DNA of 13,150 bases, taken from the NCBI GenBank assembly GCA_002049785.1, contig MUKB01000020.1:1-13150 (forward strand), given 5' to 3'. Position numbers and translations under genes: made by a program. Within the stretch, counting starts at the first letter, position 1. The number at the start of each line of letters is the position of its first letter. The notes below the pieces were generated by a model. It searched no databases and was not told the DNA's origin. It was given only the letters and a program-made list of their open reading frames with translations. This DNA comes from Caldifarciminota bacterium 4484_100. Its GTDB lineage: Bacteria > Hydrothermota > Tepidihabitantia > SM23-42. Below, one piece after another: positions 7,033-13,150 of this stretch.

Positions 7033-7107
7033 ATGAATATTATGGAACCTCCCCGGATTCTTTATCCCTTCACTTTCGCTGAAAATAACAATCCAGGGAA
7101 ACAATAA
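7033..7107 (+). CDS. Possible 24-codon leader ORF ahead of lipA
   Basis: The ATG lies 5 nt after a perfect -10 box, in the position where the other genes in this window start, and opens a frame of 24 codons (MNIMEPPRILYP..., ending NNPGKQ) that stops with TAA at 7105-7107, five nt before the lipA ATG. It could be a leaderless leader peptide coupled to lipA, or just the first ATG of a 5' untranslated region. The peptide resembles nothing I know, and the composition looks like intergenic repeat sequence. Low confidence. Confidence 0.25.
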   Translation: MNIMEPPRILYPFTFAENNNPGKQ

Positions 7108-7112
7108 CGATA

Positions 7113-8030
7113 ATGGTTTCGCCTAATAAAAGTAACATAAAAAAGAGTGCTGAGCTTATTCAAATCACAAAGAGATATCTAAAAAAACCTGAATGGCTCA
7201 AGATAAAGGTTCCTTCGGGGGATGGTTTCAAAGAGGTCTTTAAAATTCTGAAATCGCATCACCTCTCTACGGTCTGCAAAGAGGCGAGATGTCCGAATAT
7301 AAATGATTGCTGGAATAGAAGGCAGGCAACAATTATGATTTTGGGAAAGGTCTGCACCCGTGCCTGCCGATTCTGTGCAGTAAAGACCGGAAATCCCGGG
7401 GGTGTATTGAACCCTGAAGAACCCGAGAATGTCGCTGAGGCGGTCAAGGAACTAAAACTCAGATATGTTGTACTCACCTCGGTTGACCGAGATGACCTCC
7501 CGGACCACGGAAGTGGCCATTATGCCCGCACGATAAAATCGATAAAAAATAAAAATCCAGGGGTACTGATTGAGGCCTTAATCCCTGATTTTTCGGGCAA
7601 TAAATCTTTTATAAAAAAAGTTGTTGATACAAAGCCAAAAGTCATCGGCCACAACTTAGAGACAGTCAAGAAACTCACACCCCTGATCCGTGACCGCAGA
7701 TTCAGTTATGAAAAATCCCTGAATGTCTTAAGGACGGTAAAAGAGCTGGATAGAAAAATCTACACCAAAAGTGGTATTATGCTCGGGCTCGGTGAGGAAA
7801 AAGACCAGGTGATTCAAACCCTCCAGGACCTCAGAGATGCCCAGGTCGACATCGTTACGCTCGGCCAGTATCTACAACCAACTCGACGCCATCACCCGGT
7901 TCAGAAATACTACACTCCGCAGGAATTTGAGTTTTTCAAGAAGTTCGCCGAGGATATGGGGATAAGATATGTAATCTCCGGTCCGCTTGTCCGTTCATCC
8001 TACCATGCTGAGGAAATTTTTTTAGAATAA
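7113..8030 (+). CDS. lipA: Lipoyl synthase LipA
   Basis: LipA is a radical S-adenosylmethionine enzyme that inserts two sulfurs into octanoyl groups attached by LipB, making protein-bound lipoate. The 305-residue protein has both iron-sulfur motifs: the auxiliary cluster C55-x4-C60-x5-C66 (KEARCPNINDC) and the radical SAM cluster C81-x3-C85-x2-C88 (CTRACRFC). The conserved RSSYHA (294-299) near the C-terminus includes the serine that ligates the auxiliary cluster. Other family segments are VVLTSVDRDDLPDHGSGHY, HNLETV and TKSGIMLGLGE. About 23 residues precede the usual family start (KKPEWLKIKVPSG). Only a weak AGGGA lies upstream of the ATG, so translation may depend on the preceding short ORF. 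The gene converges on the hydrolase gene with a 1-nt gap. Confidence 0.96.
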   Translation: MVSPNKSNIKKSAELIQITKRYLKKPEWLKIKVPSGDGFKEVFKILKSHHLSTVCKEARCPNINDCWNRRQATIMILGKVCTRACRFCAVKTGNPGGVLNPEEPENVAEAVKELKLRYVVLTSVDRDDLPDHGSGHYARTIKSIKNKNPGVLIEALIPDFSGNKSFIKKVVDTKPKVIGHNLETVKKLTPLIRDRRFSYEKSLNVLRTVKELDRKIYTKSGIMLGLGEEKDQVIQTLQDLRDAQVDIVTLGQYLQPTRRHHPVQKYYTPQEFEFFKKFAEDMGIRYVISGPLVRSSYHAEEIFLE

Positions 8031-8031
8031 A

Positions 8032-8847
8032 CTAATACGATAATAATTTTTTCAATTCGTAGTGTTTGCCATCCTCCGCTGCAAGCACGGTCACCCCGGT
8101 CATCTGCTTCAGCCGACGGGCGATATTCCAGGGTCCGGCCCGAAGCATCGTCATACCGAAATGGGTGATGATTGCAACCCGGGGTTTTATCCCCTTGATA
8201 ATCTCGGCACATTCGGGCACGGAGAGGTGGTCAATCTCAGAACGCTCGAGTTTAATAAGGTTGACAATCAGAACATCAGCCTGATAGACATCAATCAACT
8301 CAGAAAAAAATTTCGTGTCGGTTATATATGATACTGTAGCATCTTTGTAAAAAAGTTTAAAACCATAGGTCTCAACCCGATGTTTATGTCGCAGGGGAAA
8401 AACAAACTTCAAATCGCCGAGTGTAAATTCAAGACCCTCTTCGATATAGATAACCTCATTCAGAAAACTGAGCAGATATTTATAAACAACCCCTTCTTCA
8501 CCAAATGCATCCTGTGGTGCAAGGAGAATTCCATTCTTGTTGAATCCTCCCTTGGTCATTACATCCAGGTAGACATTTATATCGGCAGAATGGTCAATAT
8601 GCTTATGGGAAAGGATTATGGCATCAATCTTTTCCGCATTGAATTTTGGTAAATACGAAAGAAATCTAAAATAAGATTCCGGCCCCGGGTCAACCAGGAC
8701 ATTCTTCCCACCCAGACGAAAAAATATCCCGCCTGTGGCGCGCAACTGTTTGGCAATCACATATCTTGCCCCACCGGTGCCTAAAAATATAATCTCATCC
8801 AATGTCTCGGTCTGTTTTTTCTTCTTATGCCCTGGTTTGGGGTTCAA
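8032..8847 (-). CDS. Metallo-beta-lactamase-fold metal-dependent hydrolase
   Basis: This 271-residue protein has the metal-binding motif H81-x-H83-x-D85-H86 (SHKHIDH), further histidines at 154 and 156, D177 in YITDT, H207 in EIDHLSV and H229 in THFGM. That order matches RNase Z/PhnP-like MBL-fold hydrolases. The N-terminal FLGTGGAR (21-28) and LVDPGPES (51-58) are also typical. The reaction and substrate are not deducible; phosphodiesterase or nuclease-like chemistry is plausible. The start is a TTG: an in-frame TGA lies shortly upstream and no ATG gives the full domain. It begins 7 nt after the mcsB stop and is the last gene of the lysS-lolC-lolD-mcsA-mcsB operon. The N-terminus is lysine-rich (HKKKKQ). 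Confidence 0.86.
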   Translation of the reverse strand: MNPKPGHKKKKQTETLDEIIFLGTGGARYVIAKQLRATGGIFFRLGGKNVLVDPGPESYFRFLSYLPKFNAEKIDAIILSHKHIDHSADINVYLDVMTKGGFNKNGILLAPQDAFGEEGVVYKYLLSFLNEVIYIEEGLEFTLGDLKFVFPLRHKHRVETYGFKLFYKDATVSYITDTKFFSELIDVYQADVLIVNLIKLERSEIDHLSVPECAEIIKGIKPRVAIITHFGMTMLRAGPWNIARRLKQMTGVTVLAAEDGKHYELKKLLSY

Positions 8848-8854
8848 TCTTTTA

Positions 8855-9916
8855 TTATGTATGGCTTTCAGGGTTATTCAATCTATTTCTTATATACTCG
8901 GCACGTCGAATATCCCTTTCATACTCTTCAAGAACAACACCGTAATAGAGTTGAATATTTGCCGGCCTTGATACAATCAATAGTTCATTTACAAGATCCA
9001 AGGGGATATCCTTGATCAAACCCATACCAATCCCGAACCTCAATGCCGAAAGAAGATTCAAAACCTCATCGGTGCTGATTATCCGTGCTGATTTCAAAAC
9101 TCCAAGACTACGGAATACCTTATCCTCAAATTCATAACGCGCCTTCTTGAGAATTACATCCCGTGCCTTCAATTCAATATCGATAATCATATGTGTGAGT
9201 TTTATAATCTGTTCTATAAGCTCTTCTTCTTTCAGACCCAGGGTATACTGATTTGAAATTTGAAAAAGACTACCCTTAATCTCACTCCCCTCCCCATAGA
9301 TACCCCTTACCGCCATACCGATCTGAACCGCACCTTTCAGAACCTTATCCACCTCATTGGTGAAGACCAGCCCCGGTAGATGGAGAATAACCGATGCCCT
9401 CAACCCGGTTCCCAGATTGGTCGGGCAGGAAGTCAAAAACCCATAATTTTCACTAAAGGCATAACCAAGTTCTTTTCCGAATACCTCTTCGACATCAAAA
9501 ACCTGTTCTGATATGTTGACAAGGTTCAACCCGCCCGAAAGTCCCTGAATCCTGAGATGGTCCTCTTCATTGATCATCACCGAGATATTGCCCTTATCAT
9601 TAATAAATACCCCGACCGGACTGTCCTTTTTGATAAACCCGGGAGAAATAAGGTGGCACTCCAATAAAGATTCCTTTTCCAATGGAGTCAGTTTCTGCAG
9701 TTCATAGAACTTGCCCTTTAGCCTCTGTTTTATCACTGACCGGGTGAGTTCAAGCAGGCGAAGGGCATCATCATTCTTCATTTTAATCTCAAATGGAATA
9801 GAATCGAGATTTCGGGCAACTCTGATCCGTGATGAAACAATAATCTCTGGATTCTCACCCTGATTATCCTTCTGTGCCGGAATGAGCCACCTGATATTAT
9901 CCAACATCTTCAACAC
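8855..9916 (-). CDS. mcsB: Protein-arginine kinase McsB
   Basis: McsB phosphorylates arginines on proteins, marking them for ClpC-ClpP degradation in Bacillus. The 353-residue protein has the phosphagen-kinase fold landmarks SSRIRVARN (28-36), NEEDHLRIQ (116-124, acidic catalytic pair), LTSCPTNLGTG (161-171, with C164) and GSEIKGSLFQ (210-219, E212). It also keeps RDIRRA (334-339), matching the RDxxRA allosteric phospho-arginine pocket that separates true McsB from guanidino kinases. The start is GTG at 9916, supported by AAGGA five nt upstream; an ATG at 9907 lacks a suitably placed site. It overlaps mcsA by 20 nt, the usual McsA-McsB pairing. No clpC or ctsR is nearby in this window. Confidence 0.95.
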   Translation of the reverse strand: MLKMLDNIRWLIPAQKDNQGENPEIIVSSRIRVARNLDSIPFEIKMKNDDALRLLELTRSVIKQRLKGKFYELQKLTPLEKESLLECHLISPGFIKKDSPVGVFINDKGNISVMINEEDHLRIQGLSGGLNLVNISEQVFDVEEVFGKELGYAFSENYGFLTSCPTNLGTGLRASVILHLPGLVFTNEVDKVLKGAVQIGMAVRGIYGEGSEIKGSLFQISNQYTLGLKEEELIEQIIKLTHMIIDIELKARDVILKKARYEFEDKVFRSLGVLKSARIISTDEVLNLLSALRFGIGMGLIKDIPLDLVNELLIVSRPANIQLYYGVVLEEYERDIRRAEYIRNRLNNPESHT

Positions 9917-10373
9917 CGTAATCCTTCAATTGATCCCTGATCCGGGCAGCCTCTTCATAGGCCTCCCGTTCAAGTGCCTTCTTCAACTCCTCGCGCAGTT
10001 TATAGATTTCAATTCCCCTTTTCCTTCCCGGCACCAACTTTCTTCCGATATGTTTATCACTATTATGAATCTTCTTAACCAGAGTCTTGATATATGGTTC
10101 AAATGTATTTATACAGTGGCTACATCCAAACCTTCCGCTCCTTTTGAATTCAGCAAGTGATAGATAACATACCGGACATATAACCTCGGCATCCCGAGCC
10201 CCTTTCTCCTTGAGCAGTTTATGCAGAACCTCAAGCGGAGACATCTTCTTGGCTGAAATAAGTCCCCTCTTTGCTGCACACTCATCACACAGGTGCAGTT
10301 CTACGGTTCTGTCCGGCAGGACCTCCTTGAAGATGATCGTAGCCGGATTCTTTTTGCAATCGTCACAGAGCAT
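9897..10373 (-). CDS. mcsA: McsA, zinc-binding activator of the McsB arginine kinase (UVR domain)
   Basis: The 158-residue protein has four CxxC pairs: C3/C6 (CDDC), C29/C32 (CDEC), C66/C69 (CPVC) and C84/C87 (CSHC), which would bind two zinc ions, and a C-terminal UVR domain (about 124-152, IYKLREELKKALEREAYEEA) typical of McsA and UvrB/C. It activates McsB and can link it to Clp ATPases. The ATG lies inside the lolD 3' end (11-nt overlap), and its ribosome-binding site AAGGA (10381-10385, 7 nt spacing) is within lolD. The immediate partner gene is mcsB. Confidence 0.93.
   Translation of the reverse strand: MLCDDCKKNPATIIFKEVLPDRTVELHLCDECAAKRGLISAKKMSPLEVLHKLLKEKGARDAEVICPVCYLSLAEFKRSGRFGCSHCINTFEPYIKTLVKKIHNSDKHIGRKLVPGRKRGIEIYKLREELKKALEREAYEEAARIRDQLKDYGVEDVG
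9922..9926 (-). promoter_or_regulatory. mcsB: Shine-Dalgarno AAGGA that fixes the mcsB GTG start
   Basis: AAGGA on the minus strand sits 5 nt before the GTG at 9916 and within the mcsA coding region. It is 14 nt from the alternative ATG at 9907, which is too far, so the GTG is the better start. Confidence 0.6.
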
Positions 10374-11040
10374 ATAATCTTCCTTCCTTTAATTTAAAGG
10401 CCTGACTGGCCACCCGGGCAATATCGAGCGCATGGGTCACCAGAACAATGGTTCGGCCTTCATTTTTTAGATTGATAAACACCTCTAATAGTTTATTGGT
10501 ATTTTCTTCATCCAGATTACCGCTCGGCTCATCTGCAAGAAGCAGAAGGGGGTCGTTTATTAAGGCGCGTGCAATCGCCACCCTCTGCTTTTCACCCCCG
10601 GAAAGCTCATCCGGCAGGCGATTGACCTTATCCGCCATCCCGAACTTTTCAAGCAGAATCGAGGCCTGTTTAAATGCCTTTTTCGGACTTGTGCCGTTGA
10701 TCAAAGCAGGCATTGCAATATTTTCTAAACAGGAAAATTCACCGAGCAGATGATGAAACTGGAATACAAACCCGATCTTCTTATTCCTTATCTCTGAAAG
10801 TCCATTATCATCATAGGAGAAGAGATCAATCGAGTCGAAATAGACCTTTCCTTCAGAGGGTCGGTCTAAACTGCCCAGGATGTTGAGCAGGGTTGACTTA
10901 CCACTGCCTGAAGGTCCGAAGATAACAACAAAACTTCCCTTTTTCACCTCAAGCTCAATTCCGCGTAAGACCTCAATCGTCTCCTGCTGGAGATAGTATG
11001 TCTTGACCAAATTCTCAGTCTTTAAGATAACCTCACTCAT
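10363..11040 (-). CDS. lolD: LolD-type ABC transporter ATPase (lipoprotein release)
   Basis: The 225-residue ATPase of the MacB/LolD group has a complete set of ABC motifs: Walker A GPSGSGKST (42-50), the LolD-like Q-loop VFQFHHLL (92-99), signature LSGGEKQRV (146-154), Walker B LLLLADEPSGNLD with D170-E171, and the switch histidine H203 (VTHALD). FQFHHLL followed by EFSCLEN is characteristic of LolD, which powers transfer of outer-membrane lipoproteins from the inner membrane to LolA. It starts inside the last codons of the lolC-type permease (8-nt overlap) and ends over mcsA (11-nt overlap). The intact ATPase next to a shortened permease is notable. Confidence 0.94.
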   Translation of the reverse strand: MSEVILKTENLVKTYYLQQETIEVLRGIELEVKKGSFVVIFGPSGSGKSTLLNILGSLDRPSEGKVYFDSIDLFSYDDNGLSEIRNKKIGFVFQFHHLLGEFSCLENIAMPALINGTSPKKAFKQASILLEKFGMADKVNRLPDELSGGEKQRVAIARALINDPLLLLADEPSGNLDEENTNKLLEVFINLKNEGRTIVLVTHALDIARVASQAFKLKEGRLYAL

Positions 11041-11974
11041 TTCTCAAGGCATCAACCGTGGTGAGTCGGGTTGCGGACCTCAAAATCCCAATCTCCTTGG
11101 TCTTCTTCTTCACCATATTCACCAAAGTGCCGACAATATTGAATCCTGCAACCACAATGATTAGGGTAAGCACAATAAATGTTATAATCTTTTCCATTTT
11201 TAAAGCACCGAATATCGCATGGTTGGTCTCCATCCAGTTCTGGGTGCGATACGGATAACCGAGTTCCTTCTCGATAAGTTTTGAATACTGAACCACCTGA
11301 TAGATATCCCTGACCTTTATCTCGATTCCACTCACCTGTCCCTTCATCCGGAACAGCGACTGGACATCCTTCAGGTCCATATAGACAATCGTGGCATCAT
11401 AGTCATAATAACCGAAGTTGAAGATCCCTTTGAGTATCACCTTCTTTGCCCGGGGTAAAAACCCTGGCTGTTGTCCAAAGGGTAGGGCAATGATTAATGT
11501 ATCACCCACCTGTGCCTGAAGATTCCTTGCAAGTTCAATACCGAGCACGCAGCCATCCTCCAGTTCGAAGTGGCCATCCTGTATCTTCTCCGCCACTGCG
11601 GTGATCCTTCTCTCCTGGGCAGATACAACCCCTTTGATGATCACACCATCCATCCGTTCTCGATTCTTGATAATCGATTTTTGAATCAAAAATGGTGCCG
11701 TCCCTTGAATAAAAGAAAACTTCTCCAGCCGTTTTTCGATCTCGCGGTATTTACTTAAGGGCTCATTAAAATAACGGCGCACAATAATGTGTGGGGTGCC
11801 GGCAAGTATCCTCCGCTTCAATTCATTCTGAAAACCGTTCATCATCGAGAGGGCAATCAAAAGTGCGGCGACTCCAACAAATACCCCGCCGATTGCGATC
11901 GTTGTAGAAAGGGAAAAAAATTTCCGATTTCGGGAGAGAAGATATCTTCGGGCAATGTAGTATTCGGTATTCAT
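11033..11974 (-). CDS. lolC: LolC/LolE-type lipoprotein-release permease lacking its last two membrane helices
   Basis: The N-terminus (EYYIARRYLLSRNRK), first membrane helix (about 22-46), MacB-type periplasmic domain (about 50-255) and second helix (about 261-287) are normal for LolC/E. The conserved cytoplasmic motif KKKTKEIGILRS (289-300) is then joined directly to ATRLTTVDALRNE (301-313). In the family, KTKEIGILRxMGA is followed by two more helices, and only after them by the terminal ALRYE-type tail. The protein is therefore 313 residues instead of about 400, with roughly 100 missing internally, yet in frame and with a proper end. The ATG overlaps the lysS stop (ATGA) with AAGGAG just upstream, and the 3' end overlaps lolD by 8 nt. 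It could be a non-functional deletion allele, a minimal permease or an assembly error. Confidence 0.85.
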   Translation of the reverse strand: MNTEYYIARRYLLSRNRKFFSLSTTIAIGGVFVGVAALLIALSMMNGFQNELKRRILAGTPHIIVRRYFNEPLSKYREIEKRLEKFSFIQGTAPFLIQKSIIKNRERMDGVIIKGVVSAQERRITAVAEKIQDGHFELEDGCVLGIELARNLQAQVGDTLIIALPFGQQPGFLPRAKKVILKGIFNFGYYDYDATIVYMDLKDVQSLFRMKGQVSGIEIKVRDIYQVVQYSKLIEKELGYPYRTQNWMETNHAIFGALKMEKIITFIVLTLIIVVAGFNIVGTLVNMVKKKTKEIGILRSATRLTTVDALRNE

Positions 11975-13150
11975 TGCTCCTTTCTTAACTGGGGGAATAA
12001 GATTACATCACGAATTGATGGTTGTCCGAGAAGGACCATACAGAGCCGGTCAATGCCGATGCCCAATCCACCGGTCGGCGGCATACCATATTCCAATGCC
12101 TCGATAAAATCCTCATCAATCTCCCGTATCCCCTCCTCATGTCCAGCGATCTGTGCCTCAAACCTTTTCCTCTGTTCAACCGGGTCATTCAACTCAGAGA
12201 ATGCATTGGCAAGTTCCAGTCCAAACATAACCAGTTCAAATCTCTCCACAAGGCGATTATCCCTGCGATGCTCCTTGGCCAGAGGAGAAATCAACTTTGG
12301 ATAATCAATAACAAATGTCGGCTCAACGATATCCTTTTGAACCAATTCACCAAAAAGTTTATCAATCTTACTCCCCAAGGAAAGACCTTTGTAGTCGATA
12401 TTCTGCTCCTTACAGAGTCTGTCGAGTGACTCCATATCAGCCTGGAGCACATCAAATCCTATCTTTTTATTCAATGACTCGATATAACTGAGCCGTTTAA
12501 ACGGCCTTTTGAAGGCTATCTCATTACAGCCGAATTTTATTGATGATGACTCAAGCAGGTTCTCCACCAGGTACTGGAAAAGTTCCTCGACGAGTTCCAT
12601 CATCCCCTCATAGTCGGTATATGCCTGATAGACCTCGATCATTGTGAACTCCGGATTATGGAAGCGGTCAAGACCCTCATTGCGGAAATCCCGACAGACT
12701 TCATAGACCCTTTCATAACCTCCAACAATCAACCTCTTAAGGTATAGCTCATCCGCAATCCTTAAATACATCTCCTGCTCCAGGGCATTGTAATATGTCT
12801 TGAAAGGCCTTGCTGCAGCACCTCCATATATCGCCTGGAGGATTGGAGTCTCCACCTCAAGGAAGCCGCGTTGATTCAAAAACTCCCTGATAAGGTTTAT
12901 CAATAGGGTCCGCCGTTTGAAGAGTTCACGCACCTGGGGATTGGCAATGAGGTCAAGATAACGCTTGCGATATCTGAGCTCGATATCCTTGAGCCCATGC
13001 CATTTTTCAGGCAGCGGCCTAAGGGATTTGGCAAGCATGGTGAAATCGTCAACAAGCACGGTAATCTCACCGGTGCGGGTCTTGAAGACCTGACCCTGAA
13101 CACCGATAAAATCTCCGATATCGAATAATTTAAAAAGCTCAAACTTCTGT
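11971..13150 (-). CDS. lysS: Lysyl-tRNA synthetase, class II (5' end outside window)
   Basis: LysS charges tRNA-Lys in the cytoplasm. The frame stays open to the window edge, so the GTG at 13059 is internal. The visible N-terminal part, including FDIGDFIGVQGQVFKTRTGE, is the end of the OB-fold anticodon-binding domain, followed by the usual KSLRPLPEKWHGLKDIE linker and RYRKRYLDLI. Class II motif 1 is FLNQRGFLEVETPIL, motif 2 the VYEVCRDFRNEG...HNPEFTMIEVY region, and motif 3 'GGLGIGIDRLCMVLLG'. About 393 residues are visible of a protein usually close to 500. It is the first visible gene of the minus-strand operon and overlaps the lolC-type gene by 4 nt. Its promoter is outside the window. 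Confidence 0.95.
   Translation of the reverse strand, partial: QKFELFKLFDIGDFIGVQGQVFKTRTGEITVLVDDFTMLAKSLRPLPEKWHGLKDIELRYRKRYLDLIANPQVRELFKRRTLLINLIREFLNQRGFLEVETPILQAIYGGAAARPFKTYYNALEQEMYLRIADELYLKRLIVGGYERVYEVCRDFRNEGLDRFHNPEFTMIEVYQAYTDYEGMMELVEELFQYLVENLLESSSIKFGCNEIAFKRPFKRLSYIESLNKKIGFDVLQADMESLDRLCKEQNIDYKGLSLGSKIDKLFGELVQKDIVEPTFVIDYPKLISPLAKEHRRDNRLVERFELVMFGLELANAFSELNDPVEQRKRFEAQIAGHEEGIREIDEDFIEALEYGMPPTGGLGIGIDRLCMVLLGQPSIRDVILFPQLRKEQ

Noticed and set aside
6935..7096. Inverted CTGGATT/AATCCAG heptamers bracketing the non-coding region, considered as ends of a small mobile element
   Set aside because: A 7-bp inverted match in about 265 bp is expected by chance, and there is no target-site duplication or longer terminal similarity.
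6919..7104. 61-codon minus-strand ORF, MFPWIVIFSESEG..., ending with an ATGA overlap on the longer membrane-protein frame
   Set aside because: It runs antisense through a strong promoter and a GC-rich palindrome, has no promoter or family resemblance, and its sequence looks like translated non-coding repeat DNA.
11789..12304. 171-codon plus-strand ORF across the lysS/lolC junction
   Set aside because: Antisense to two conserved genes; cysteine- and serine-rich composition typical of a shadow frame.
1..13150. Defence system, CRISPR array, phage, transposon or toxin-antitoxin module
   Set aside because: No repeat-spacer pattern, transposase, integrase, nuclease-helicase combination or small toxin-like pair was found; nearly all sequence is accounted for by core genes.

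Overview
The window reads as the chromosome of a diderm (Gram-negative-type) bacterium with moderate GC. It is very densely packed and carries outer-membrane biogenesis genes (TamB, an Omp85 protein, Lol lipoprotein export) together with the McsA/McsB protein-arginine kinase pair better known from Firmicutes. This mix, the short charge-poor signal peptides and the near-absence of intergenic space suggest an uncultivated lineage of the FCB/WOR-3 (Stahlbacteria) kind. That placement is inference and was not tested. No tRNA, rRNA, CRISPR, transposase or phage gene was seen.

Layout: 1-3355 (+) holds the end of tamB and a complete BamA/TamA-family gene joined by an ATGA overlap. 3357-4523 (-) is an AI-2E/PerM-family membrane protein. 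A short divergent promoter region (4524-4604) separates it from a (+) pair: a small BFD-like [2Fe-2S] protein overlapping lipB (octanoyltransferase). 5510-6847 (-) is an unrecognised membrane protein with five internal repeats of about 60 residues. A non-coding stretch (about 6848-7112) holds two opposed promoters, an octamer tandem repeat, a GC-rich palindrome and a possible 24-codon leader ORF. 7113-8030 (+) is lipA (lipoyl synthase). 8032-13150 (-) is one tightly coupled operon, read right to left: lysS (5' end outside), a lolC/E-type permease lacking its last two membrane helices, lolD, mcsA, mcsB and a metallo-beta-lactamase-fold hydrolase.

How the genes work together: TamB and the Omp85 protein would connect the inner and outer membranes for envelope assembly. 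LolC/D would release lipoproteins from the inner membrane. LipB and LipA carry out the two steps of protein lipoylation. McsA/McsB would mark proteins with phospho-arginine for Clp proteolysis.

Most notable points: (1) the lolC-type gene has an apparent clean in-frame internal deletion of about 100 codons while keeping its conserved C-terminal tail and its coupling to lolD; (2) four promoter-like sequences share one architecture, a -35 box, exactly 16 bp, a -10 box, then an ATG 5-7 nt later, which predicts leaderless mRNAs and moves two gene starts; (3) the repeat membrane protein is unrecognised; (4) all three convergent gene pairs have a gap of 1 nt or an overlap. I see no multi-gene defence or mobile system.
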